DNA of 8,399 nt from Candidatus Pelagibacter sp. TMED153 (GTDB lineage: Bacteria; Pseudomonadota; Alphaproteobacteria; Pelagibacterales; Pelagibacteraceae). The notes under the pieces are model-generated. The model was not told where the DNA came from and made no database searches. It saw nothing but the letters and a program-made list of their open reading frames with translations. Made by a program: the position numbers and the translations under genes. Of the stretch, positions 1-6,358 are shown piece by piece; positions within the stretch are counted from its first letter, which is position 1; every line of letters starts with the position of its first letter. Location: contig NHHC02000053.1 of the NCBI GenBank assembly GCA_002169935.2, positions 1-8,399 on the forward strand, written 5' to 3'.

Positions 1-312
1 TTCTTCTTGAATTATTTCTTTAACCTCTGAAATTTTATTAGATATTCCTTGAAAGAAATTTAGAAGTGATTGGTCTACGTTAAAGTTAAATCTGAAATAA
101 GATCTTAATTTTTCATTAATTTTTAATAAATTAAGTACAGCTTTTCTCGTTTTTGTTTTAGATTTTATTCTTCTTTTTATAGATTTGACTCTTTTATTTT
201 TTTTCTTTTTTCTTCTTTTTCTTAAAATCTTTTTTCTTTTTCTCTTTAAAGAAACCTTTTTCGATTTTTTCTTAAGATATTTTTTTCGATATTTTTTTTT
301 CTTTTTTTTCAT
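1..312 (-). CDS. Partial ORF with a highly basic Lys/Arg-rich N-terminus, function unknown
   Basis: The minus strand is open without a stop from ATG at 312 to the left edge (104 codons, C-terminus missing). Of the first 57 residues I count 39 Lys or Arg, and there is no acidic residue before Glu67. The tail begins with six lysines after Met and is followed by mixed K/R clusters. From about residue 58 the composition turns normal: hydrophobic and amphipathic (AVLNLLKINEKL, then SLLNFFQGI, then an acidic helix-like end). The tail should bind nucleic acid or another polyanion; that is inference from charge only. An in-frame stop lies four codons upstream of ATG312, so no longer start is available. 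The ORF begins 26 bases after the cfa stop on the same strand, which suggests cotranscription. I do not recognise the family. The A-rich stretch could be partly low-complexity drift, but the frame stays open through the more complex second half. Confidence 0.6.
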   Translation of the reverse strand, partial: MKKKKKKYRKKYLKKKSKKVSLKRKRKKILRKRRKKKKNKRVKSIKRRIKSKTKTRKAVLNLLKINEKLRSYFRFNFNVDQSLLNFFQGISNKISEVKEIIQEE

Positions 313-313
313 G

Positions 314-336
314 CCTGTATTTAATTAAATATCAGG
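314..336 (-). promoter_or_regulatory. Bulged palindromic hairpin between cfa and the basic ORF
   Basis: Arms 314-322 and 327-336 pair over 9 base pairs with one unpaired base (332) and an AATT loop at 323-326. It begins two bases after the cfa stop and ends one base before the ATG of the basic ORF. On the minus strand it is followed by GCATGAAAA, not a U-run, so it is not a normal terminator for cfa. On the plus strand it is followed by only four T. In the cfa-side transcript the AGG nearest the start codon is buried in the stem, so it could damp translation of the basic ORF or act as a processing or 3'-end stability element. The pairing is visible; its role is inferred. Confidence 0.45.
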
Positions 337-338
337 TT

Positions 339-1547
339 TTATGAATTATATATATAGTCCCGTGTTCTGTGGGCTGATTGGAAGTTTTTCACAATTTGCA
401 ATTGAAAAACAGCTAGGTCTCTATATCTAAAAGCTGCCGCGCAGGAGCTAAGATAAAACTCCCACATTCTTACAAATTTATCGTCAAAAAGATCTTTGAC
501 CATATTTTTTTTAGATAAAAATCTTTCCAGCCAACTTTCTAAGGTTTTATCATAATGTCTAATAAGCGTCTCAGTGTCAGCTACAATTAAACCCGTTTTC
601 TCAATAGGTTCTATAATTTGACTAAAAGATGGGCAAACACCTCCTGGAAAAATATACTTATTTATAAATTTATTTGGAGGAGAGGGTTTGTCAACTACGC
701 CGATGGTATGTAGCAAAAATATGCCATCATCCTTTAGCAATCGATTTATTGACTGAAAAAAAGCTTTATAAAATTTTTTCCCTACATGCTCAAACATTCC
801 GACTGAATAAATCCTATCATATTGTCCTTTAATTTCTCTGTAATCAGCTAATTCAAAATTAACCTGATTGTCTAAACCCAGTTCTTTAGCTTTATTTTTG
901 CAGTAATTAATTTGATTTTTGCTCAAGGAGATCCCTTTAACCTCGCAATCTTTTTGTTTTGCAATTTCAAAAGCCATTCCTCCCCATCCACAACCAACCT
1001 CTAAGATTTTCTGACCTTTTTTGATATCTAATTTTTTTACAATATGATTTATTTTATTTGTTTGGGCTTCTTCTAAACTTTTTGTATCATTCTTCCAATA
1101 AGCACATGAGTATAATCTATGATCTTTATCTAAAAATATGTCATAAAGTTTCTCGCCCTTTTCTCCTCCAATATCATAATGATGTTCTACATTTTTTCTA
1201 GACTTACCAGGTAAATTAAAGTTCGATAGATATCTCCATAATTGAAAAACTCTTTTAGAAATATAGCTGGCTGAATTTACCTCTCTTCTTCCAAGATTTT
1301 TAACTAAGTCCATTAAAAATTCTTTTAAAGACGCATTCTCAATAATTAATTCATTTCTCATATAAGCTTCTGGAAATTCTAATTCAGGATCTAAAATAAG
1401 TTTCCAACTAAGGTTTGCTTTTAACAATTTAACAGTAACTGGATTGTCTCTTCTTGGATTACCACAAATATATTTTTGACCTTTAGAGTCAACAAGAATG
1501 ATGCCTCCTTGATTATAAATATTCGAAAAAATTCTTGCTAAAATCAT
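339..1547 (-). CDS. cfa: Cyclopropane-fatty-acyl-phospholipid synthase
   Basis: SAM-dependent enzyme that adds a methylene group across the cis double bond of acyl chains in membrane phospholipids, acting at the inner membrane surface. The 402-residue protein has the family layout: an N-terminal lipid-binding region (about 1-120), then a Rossmann methyltransferase domain. Visible motifs are EHHYDIGG at 121-128, the SAM loop ILEVGCGWGG at 181-190, GMFEHVG around 250-256, LLHTIG near 280 and INKYIFPGG at 295-303. The bicarbonate-site residues of E. coli Cfa (C139, E239, H266, Y317) match C148, E253, H280 and Y332 here with nearly identical spacing, so it should be active. The C-terminal stretch around 366-385, with its FRYRD motif, is also typical. 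The start lies 2 bases after the upstream aldolase stop (TAATTATG) with no Shine-Dalgarno, which suggests translational coupling. Length is close to other alphaproteobacterial Cfa proteins. Confidence 0.93.
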   Translation of the reverse strand: MILARIFSNIYNQGGIILVDSKGQKYICGNPRRDNPVTVKLLKANLSWKLILDPELEFPEAYMRNELIIENASLKEFLMDLVKNLGRREVNSASYISKRVFQLWRYLSNFNLPGKSRKNVEHHYDIGGEKGEKLYDIFLDKDHRLYSCAYWKNDTKSLEEAQTNKINHIVKKLDIKKGQKILEVGCGWGGMAFEIAKQKDCEVKGISLSKNQINYCKNKAKELGLDNQVNFELADYREIKGQYDRIYSVGMFEHVGKKFYKAFFQSINRLLKDDGIFLLHTIGVVDKPSPPNKFINKYIFPGGVCPSFSQIIEPIEKTGLIVADTETLIRHYDKTLESWLERFLSKKNMVKDLFDDKFVRMWEFYLSSCAAAFRYRDLAVFQLQIVKNFQSAHRTRDYIYNS

Positions 1548-1549
1548 AA

Positions 1550-2431
1550 TTAAGCTGCTAAATTTTTATCTATGCTAAACTTTAAAGCTTCTAATTTTTT
1601 AATTAAATTTTTTTTTTCTTCTGCGCTTAGAAGAATTAGAGGTGGTAATAAATTTTTAAAATTGGAGTCTTTAACAGATAAATAGCTATGTAAGGCTGAG
1701 ATGAGATTGTATTGATCAAAAGTTTCTCGAACAGCTATTAATTTTTCATTTTGGGTTTGTTTTTCTTTTTTTTCAAAATCGTCAAATACTTTTCTAGCCA
1801 ATGAATGGGTTACCTGGGTAATTGCTGATATTGTTCCTGAACAACCAAGTTCTAAACTTTTTAACAATTTTGCTTCCGATCCTGGAAAAATAAGAAAATT
1901 TGGAATTTTTAAATTTTCATAAAGATTATAACTCGAATCTTTTACTCCAATAATATTTTTGGGAAAATCAGAAACTAATTTTTTTACAAAATCAGGTTTA
2001 AATAAAAATGAACTTAATTTTTCAAAGTTATATAAAATTATTGAAACTTTTGGAACTGCTAAAACTATATTCTTATAAAAATTGTAAACACCTTCTTCAG
2101 TATTGCCTTTATAATATGCTGCCGGCATAATTAACCAATCTCTAAATTCGTATTCCATTCCATACTTGATTAAATCAATCGTTTCTTTAAGTGAATTGCT
2201 TCCGGTACCAAAAAAAAATTGTTTCCTCAGCTTATGACTTGCTGCTTTTGAAATTAAATTTTTTTTTGAATTCATATCTACTAATTGGCTCTGGCCTGTA
2301 GACCCAAAAAAAATAGCGCCATGTAAACCATTGCTTATTGAGGATGCCGCATGATTGATGGTTGAATCTATATTAAGAGAGTAGTCTTCATTTAAAACGC
2401 TACAAGTAGCTGAATAAATACCTCTTTTCAT
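1550..2431 (-). CDS. DapA/NanA-superfamily (class I) aldolase or lyase, substrate unknown
   Basis: Schiff-base TIM-barrel enzyme of the dihydrodipicolinate synthase/N-acetylneuraminate lyase superfamily; 293 residues, full family length. The Schiff-base lysine is K164 in IGVKDSS (161-167). The catalytic Tyr is Y134 in ILYNFE, and Y107 in AAYYKG matches the second Tyr of DapA. GSTGQS at 43-48 replaces the usual GTTGE, and GCSGTISA at 196-203 is the usual late loop. The segment after Tyr-Asn lacks both the Pro and the Arg of the DapA pattern YNxPxR (Arg138 in E. coli, Leu139 here), so a canonical lysine-pathway DapA role is doubtful. A 2-keto-acid aldolase or dehydratase is more likely; the substrate cannot be read from the sequence. 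First gene of the unit with cfa and the basic ORF. ATG2431 is supported by AGGTGA at 2436-2441. A run of nine A (2210-2218) encodes three Phe. Confidence 0.82.
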   Translation of the reverse strand: MKRGIYSATCSVLNEDYSLNIDSTINHAASSISNGLHGAIFFGSTGQSQLVDMNSKKNLISKAASHKLRKQFFFGTGSNSLKETIDLIKYGMEYEFRDWLIMPAAYYKGNTEEGVYNFYKNIVLAVPKVSIILYNFEKLSSFLFKPDFVKKLVSDFPKNIIGVKDSSYNLYENLKIPNFLIFPGSEAKLLKSLELGCSGTISAITQVTHSLARKVFDDFEKKEKQTQNEKLIAVRETFDQYNLISALHSYLSVKDSNFKNLLPPLILLSAEEKKNLIKKLEALKFSIDKNLAA

Positions 2432-2435
2432 AATT

Positions 2436-2476
2436 TCACCTAGTTTATTTTATCTAAGTTATATAGATAGAATCAA
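2436..2476 (-). promoter_or_regulatory. Candidate sigma70-type promoter and RBS for the aldolase-cfa unit
   Basis: Read on the minus strand: TTGATT (2471-2476) as -35, an 18-base spacer, TAAAAT (2447-2452) as -10, then the Shine-Dalgarno AGGTGA (2436-2441) four bases before ATG2431. The predicted start near 2440 leaves a very short leader, so the transcript would begin at the RBS itself. The whole divergent gap is only 47 bases (2432-2478) and must also drive the glycosyltransferase on the other strand, for which I see only AT-rich sequence and no clear RBS. Motif match by eye only. Confidence 0.35.
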
Positions 2477-2478
2477 GT

Positions 2479-3399
2479 ATGAATATTCTTTGTATAAACA
2501 CTAGAAAAGGGATGGGGGATGCCGTTTTATTTCTTCCATTTATTCATGCCCTTTCTCAAAAATTTAAAACCCCAGTTTCATTGCTAACTAAAAATAATTC
2601 TAGAGCAAAAGATCTTCTTGCTGACGATGATCACATAGATGAAATAATTACTCTAAAAAAAGAAATGGATGGAGTAGGTGGAATTTTTAAATTATCAAAC
2701 GAAATAAAAAAAAGAAATTTTGATAAAATTTTTATTTTTAACTCATCATTAAGATATAATTTGATTGCAAGATTGGCGGGTATTAAATCAATTTATCAAT
2801 ATCCATTATTTAGAAGTAAGGATAATATTGTACTTAGCGCAAAAGTTTTTACTGAGGACATAACTAATAAAATAGTTTCAACTGAACCTAATTTAATAAT
2901 TAAAAAAAAAAATAATAATTTAGATAAAAATTTTAAACATATTTGCTTAGGAATAAGTGCGTCTGGTCCAACTAAACGTTGGGACATAAGTAATTATATA
3001 AAGCTAGCAGAAAAAATTACTGAAAAGAAAAAATGTAAATTTTATATCGCTGGTGGAGAAAAAGATTATGATTTAATTAAAAAATTTAAAAATTCTAAAG
3101 TTGGTAGAGATTCTTTTTCATTTGAAAAACTTAGTATTAGAGAAACTCTTCAAATTATTTCAGATTGCACTTTATACATAGGCAATGATACGGGTTGGGC
3201 ACATATCTCAGTAGCATTGAAAGTAAATGCACTTACAATTTTTTGTGACAGTCCAGTATTGGCGTATGGACGTTATAGTACGAGAATGTTTACAATAGAA
3301 CCAGAAGGTGAAAGAAATACAACTACTCATGACACTCTTGGTAAAGACAAAATTTCTTTTGAAAAAGTTTTGAGTCAGTCTATTAAATTGTTAAATTAA
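2479..3399 (+). CDS. Glycosyltransferase family 9 (heptosyltransferase-like)
   Basis: GT-B fold glycosyltransferase of the ADP-heptose:LPS heptosyltransferase family, expected at the cytoplasmic face of the inner membrane and adding a sugar to a cell-surface glycan or lipid core. Of 306 residues, the N-terminal Rossmann domain opens with ILCINTRKGMGDAVLFLP (3-20), the family's glycine-rich acceptor-side loop. The C-terminal domain begins near GISASGPTKRW (158-168) and carries the donor-site signature YIGNDTGWAH (233-242). Family members usually have Pro after DTG, while this one has Trp. A Lys/Asn-rich linker at 141-152 coded by an A11 tract joins the two halves. The protein is somewhat shorter than typical WaaF/WaaC (about 320-350). 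The ATG has no visible Shine-Dalgarno. Divergent from the aldolase gene by 47 bases; its stop overlaps that of the next gene. Family assignment is firm; donor and acceptor sugars are not known. Confidence 0.85.
   Translation: MNILCINTRKGMGDAVLFLPFIHALSQKFKTPVSLLTKNNSRAKDLLADDDHIDEIITLKKEMDGVGGIFKLSNEIKKRNFDKIFIFNSSLRYNLIARLAGIKSIYQYPLFRSKDNIVLSAKVFTEDITNKIVSTEPNLIIKKKNNNLDKNFKHICLGISASGPTKRWDISNYIKLAEKITEKKKCKFYIAGGEKDYDLIKKFKNSKVGRDSFSFEKLSIRETLQIISDCTLYIGNDTGWAHISVALKVNALTIFCDSPVLAYGRYSTRMFTIEPEGERNTTTHDTLGKDKISFEKVLSQSIKLLN
2902..2912 (+). repeat. A11 homopolymer inside the GT9 gene
   Basis: Eleven consecutive A encode K142-K144 and the start of N145 in the interdomain linker of the glycosyltransferase. 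Such tracts are prone to replication or transcriptional slippage, and a one-base change here would truncate the protein before the nucleotide-sugar site. The frame is intact in this sequence. Long A-runs are also common in AT-rich genomes, so a phase-variation role is speculative. Confidence 0.5.
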
Positions 3400-3905
3400 A
3401 TAAAATCAGTTCTTATTATTTTTTCTTTAGCTTCATTAACTATTTGACTTAACCTTTCAGTCTTTACATCTCTATTCATGTCAGGGTGAATTTTTTTTTG
3501 AAGTTTGTTTGCAGCTGCCAATACTTCTTCTTTCGTGCAACCTTTTGACAAACCCAATAATTTATAAGCCTCATCATTTGAAAGATTGGATGACCCTTGC
3601 GCTTGATTGAATTGACCTTGCGAAAATCTTCCTGAGTTTTTTAAAAACTGAATAAGCCTCCATAGCTGAAACATCTGTAAAGCAGTAAAGCCTTTGATCT
3701 TTAGTCCACTTAAAATCACAAATAAAAAAGGCAAAGAAAATAAATATTTTCCACCAATAGTAAAAATAGCAGCTATTAATAATGATAAATAAACAATAAT
3801 TTTTTTAATTGTAATTGCAATCTTCTTTGAGCTAGTTTTTGTAAACCAATTCAAGAATAAATAAACAATGACAAAAATGATTATTCCGATTAAAACTAAA
3901 TTCAT
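3396..3905 (-). CDS. Membrane-anchored J-domain protein (Pam18/Tim14-like DnaJ co-chaperone)
   Basis: A 169-residue protein with two to three N-terminal hydrophobic segments (about 3-20, 36-50 and 55-68), a Gln/Gly/Ser-rich linker near 92-108, and a single C-terminal J domain (about 110-164). The J domain keeps the essential HPD (H140-P141-D142) that stimulates DnaK ATPase and ends in the INEAK-like helix (IVNEAKEKI). The order TM anchor, short linker, terminal J domain is that of alphaproteobacterial J-proteins and of mitochondrial Pam18/Tim14, so it probably recruits DnaK to the inner membrane. Its client is unknown. An upstream in-frame ATG at 3968 would add 21 residues but would lie inside the oppositely oriented ptrB. 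ATG3905 has a good RBS (AGGTAG, 3914-3919) and starts directly with the first membrane segment, so I chose it. The stop overlaps the GT9 stop by four bases. Confidence 0.85.
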   Translation of the reverse strand: MNLVLIGIIIFVIVYLFLNWFTKTSSKKIAITIKKIIVYLSLLIAAIFTIGGKYLFSLPFLFVILSGLKIKGFTALQMFQLWRLIQFLKNSGRFSQGQFNQAQGSSNLSNDEAYKLLGLSKGCTKEEVLAAANKLQKKIHPDMNRDVKTERLSQIVNEAKEKIIRTDFI

Positions 3906-3910
3906 ATAAA
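3905..3910 (+). promoter_or_regulatory. Candidate -10 box for ptrB
   Basis: TATAAA lies 10 bases upstream of the ptrB ATG and overlaps the first codon of the J-protein gene on the other strand. A start 7-8 bases downstream would give a 5' leader of only a few bases, fitting the missing Shine-Dalgarno. No convincing -35 is visible (TATTCC at 3882-3887). Confidence 0.3.
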
Positions 3911-3913
3911 TAT

Positions 3914-3919
3914 CTACCT
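3914..3919 (-). promoter_or_regulatory. Shine-Dalgarno AGGTAG that fixes the J-protein start
   Basis: On the minus strand AGGTAG stands 8 bases before ATG3905. It fills nearly all of the 15-base gap to the ptrB start at 3921 and supports the shorter J-protein over the extension to 3968. Confidence 0.65.
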
Positions 3920-3920
3920 T

Positions 3921-6005
3921 ATGAATATACCAAAACTTAAAAAAATAAAGAGTGAGAAAAAGTACCACGATATACTGCTTAAAGATGATTATTCTTGGGT
4001 AGATCAGCCAAATATTTTAGAAGTTTTAAAGGATCCAAACAAATTATTACCAGATGTCAGAAAATATATTGAAGAAAATAATTCTCTAACTGAGAATTAT
4101 TTTAAAGATGTAAAAAATTTACAAAAAAAAATTTTTGAAGAAATTAAATCTAAAATAAAATTAGATGATACCTCGCTTAAATTTAAAGATAAAAAATACT
4201 ATTATTGGGCTAAAACAGAAACTAAAGGAAATTATGGTAAAAGTTTAAGACAAGTTGTGGATGGATCGAAACCTGAAGAAGTTTATTTTGATGGTGATCT
4301 TGAAAAACAAAAATATGGTTCAGAATATTTTGGTCTTGGTAATGTAAGTGTTTCTCATTGCGATCAGTTTATGGCTTATTCATTAGATCTTAAGGGATCT
4401 GAATATTATACAATTTACCTAAGAGATCTTATAAGCAAAAAAAATAAAGAAGATATAGTAGAAAATACAAGCGGAAACATAACTTGGTCTTTGGATAGTA
4501 AAAGTTTTTTCTATTCAAAGTTAGATAAATTCCATAGACCTAGACAGATTTATAAACATGTAATTGGAACGCCCGTAAGTAAGGATGAACTAATATTTCA
4601 AGAAAAAGACGAAACATTTACTTGCAGTATTAGTTTAACTTCAGACGAAAAATTCTTTATAATTTCAACTTCAGACCATATAACGACTGAAGAATACTTT
4701 TTTCCATCAGAGTCTCGAACAATTCAACCAATCTTATTTCAAGAAAGACAAAAAGATATTCGTTATTCTATAGATGCTTGGAAAGAATATTTCTATATCC
4801 AAACAAACAAAGATGCTAGGGACTATAAGATTCTAAGATGTAAGGTAGATAATATTCATAAATTAGAGGAATTTATTCCTTCTAAGAAAGAAACTGTTAT
4901 TGGAGGATTAGAATTTTTAGATAATTTTATTATAAGAAGTGAAAAATCTGATGCTGTTCCAAAACTGTTTGTAAGAAATATTAAAAATAATCAAGAGGAA
5001 GAAATAAAAATTTCTGATGAAGCAATAGGTTGTCCTGGTTTTTCTTTAATGCAAAAAGACAAAAATACTTCTAAAATTAGAGTAAGCTGGGAAAGTATGG
5101 CATCTCCTAATAAAATTTATGAATATGATATTTTAACAAAAGAAAAAAAACTTGTGAAAGAAACTGAAATACCTTCAGGTCATGATCCAAATAGATATGT
5201 TGTTGAAAGAATAAAAGCTAAATCACATGATGGCAGAATGATACCTATTAGCTTAGTGCGACTAAAAAATTCTAAACAAAATGGAAAATCCAAAGTTTTA
5301 CTTTATGCTTACGGAGCTTATAAGCATAGTATATCTCCTTCATTTAGCGCTTCTAAATTTTGCTTAGTAGATCGAGGAATAATTTTTGCAATTGCTCATG
5401 TTAGGGGTGGAGGTGATCTTGGAGATGCATGGCATGAAGAAGGAAAAAAGAAATTAAAAAAAAATACTTTCTTGGATTATATAGCTTGTGCCAATCATTT
5501 GATTGATCAAAGATATACTTACAAAGGTGGGATTTGTTTTTATGGTGGTTCTGCTGGAGGATTAACTGGAGGAGCGCTGGCTAATATGGCACCCGAGTTA
5601 TTTTTTTCCATGTTACTGCTTGTGCCTTTTGTTGACACTATGACTACTATGCTCAACAAAAAACTTCCACTTACACCTGCAGAGTGGGAACTGTGGGGCA
5701 ATCCTATAAAAAGTAAAGAATTTTTTGAATATATTTTTTCTTACTCACCTTATAATAATCTAGAAAATAAACATTATCCCTCGATGCTAATCACTACCTC
5801 GCTTTTTGATAATCGTGTTTTATATAGTGAACCTGTAAAATATATCGCTAAACTAAGAGATATTAAAAGTGATAATAATATTCAACTTTTAAAATGCAAA
5901 ATGGAAGCCGCTGGTCATGGTGGAATGAGCGGGAGAGACAACGCCATTACAGAATTGGCAGAAGAATATAGTTTTATTTTAAAAAATGCTAAAATTTCTA
6001 ATTAA
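3921..6005 (+). CDS. ptrB: Oligopeptidase B (S9A prolyl oligopeptidase family)
   Basis: Cytosolic serine peptidase that cleaves short peptides after Arg or Lys. The 694-residue length is normal for PtrB. An N-terminal segment carrying DDYSWV (22-27) leads into a beta-propeller region (about 75-430), followed by the C-terminal alpha/beta-hydrolase domain. The catalytic triad is S544 in YGGSAGG, D630 in TTSLFDNRV and H666 in AAGHGGMSGR; the spacing matches E. coli PtrB (S532, D617, H652). The family usually has Arg or another residue before the serine (GxSAGG); here it is Gly. Two glutamates linked to P1 basic-residue preference in enterobacterial enzymes (E576, E578) align with E588 and E590 in PLTPAEWELWGNP, so trypsin-like specificity is expected. 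VRGGGDLG (494-501) is the usual oxyanion-side loop. No signal peptide. ATG3921 has no Shine-Dalgarno and only 15 bases separate it from the divergent J-protein, so a leaderless or nearly leaderless message is likely (TATAAA at 3905-3910). Confidence 0.93.
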   Translation: MNIPKLKKIKSEKKYHDILLKDDYSWVDQPNILEVLKDPNKLLPDVRKYIEENNSLTENYFKDVKNLQKKIFEEIKSKIKLDDTSLKFKDKKYYYWAKTETKGNYGKSLRQVVDGSKPEEVYFDGDLEKQKYGSEYFGLGNVSVSHCDQFMAYSLDLKGSEYYTIYLRDLISKKNKEDIVENTSGNITWSLDSKSFFYSKLDKFHRPRQIYKHVIGTPVSKDELIFQEKDETFTCSISLTSDEKFFIISTSDHITTEEYFFPSESRTIQPILFQERQKDIRYSIDAWKEYFYIQTNKDARDYKILRCKVDNIHKLEEFIPSKKETVIGGLEFLDNFIIRSEKSDAVPKLFVRNIKNNQEEEIKISDEAIGCPGFSLMQKDKNTSKIRVSWESMASPNKIYEYDILTKEKKLVKETEIPSGHDPNRYVVERIKAKSHDGRMIPISLVRLKNSKQNGKSKVLLYAYGAYKHSISPSFSASKFCLVDRGIIFAIAHVRGGGDLGDAWHEEGKKKLKKNTFLDYIACANHLIDQRYTYKGGICFYGGSAGGLTGGALANMAPELFFSMLLLVPFVDTMTTMLNKKLPLTPAEWELWGNPIKSKEFFEYIFSYSPYNNLENKHYPSMLITTSLFDNRVLYSEPVKYIAKLRDIKSDNNIQLLKCKMEAAGHGGMSGRDNAITELAEEYSFILKNAKISN

Positions 6006-6011
6006 TAAACT

Positions 6012-6317
6012 CTAAAAACAATTTTTACTACTGAATCCAACTACAATATTATTAGGATTTATCTCAAATTTTCTTTCACATTTAATTTTAAATTTTTGAG
6101 ATAAGTAAATATAATTTCTGTTTCTTGTTTCTAAAAATTTTATTTTATCAGGCTGTCCATAAACAATTTTAAGCTCTGATTCTGTTTTATTTAACCATTT
6201 ACTTAATTCTTTTTCTTCTTGGAGTGTTTTTTCATCTATTTTTTTAGAAACGGATTGACAGGCAGTAAGAAGTATTAAGGAGCTGATAATAAAAAAAACA
6301 AATTTAATTTTAGGCAT
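6012..6317 (-). CDS. Small lipoprotein with a conserved two-cysteine C-terminal domain
   Basis: A 101-residue protein with a typical lipoprotein signal: basic start (MPKIK), hydrophobic core at about 6-17, and lipobox LTAC with acylated Cys20. The mature part has a Lys/Glu-rich helix-like stretch (25-45), then KTESELKIVYGQPDK (44-58), which resembles the turn-helix 'GxxxxxlxxxlGxPd' pattern of SmpA/BamE-like small lipoproteins. A beta-rich end follows with Cys80 and Cys100, which could form a disulphide in the periplasm. Similar short lipoproteins are common in alphaproteobacteria; their function is mostly unassigned. The residue after Cys20 is Gln rather than Asp, so outer-membrane sorting by Lol is expected. 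It converges on ptrB with a 6-base gap and diverges from the permease. No clear Shine-Dalgarno precedes the ATG. A link to BamE is only a resemblance. Confidence 0.8.
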   Translation of the reverse strand: MPKIKFVFFIISSLILLTACQSVSKKIDEKTLQEEKELSKWLNKTESELKIVYGQPDKIKFLETRNRNYIYLSQKFKIKCERKFEINPNNIVVGFSSKNCF

Positions 6318-6331
6318 AAAGATTATTTCAT

Positions 6332-6352
6332 TTTATACCTAAAACTTATAAA
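6332..6352. promoter_or_regulatory. Back-to-back -10-like elements in the lipoprotein/permease gap
   Basis: TTTATA at 6332-6337 and TATAAA at 6347-6352 form an inverted repeat with a 9-base spacer. Each would be a -10 box pointing outward: leftward to the lipoprotein (leader of about 8 bases) and rightward to the permease (leader of about 90 bases). Their -35 regions would overlap the opposite promoter, but neither -35 resembles TTGACA well. In AT-rich DNA this may arise by chance. Confidence 0.3.
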
Positions 6353-6358
6353 CAGAAA

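Noticed and set aside
314..340. Intrinsic terminator for cfa or for a plus-strand transcript
   Set aside because: On the cfa strand no U-run follows; on the plus strand only four T follow and there is no plus-strand gene upstream to terminate in the visible sequence.
2796..2987. 63-codon open frame on the minus strand inside the GT9 gene
   Set aside because: It lies fully inside a well-supported gene on the other strand, has no family resemblance, and its translation is what an antisense shadow of AT-rich codons gives.
3906..3968. Longer J-protein starting at ATG3968
   Set aside because: The extension would overlap the first 16 codons of ptrB, lacks a membrane-protein-like start, and the internal ATG3905 has a good Shine-Dalgarno directly before the first membrane segment.
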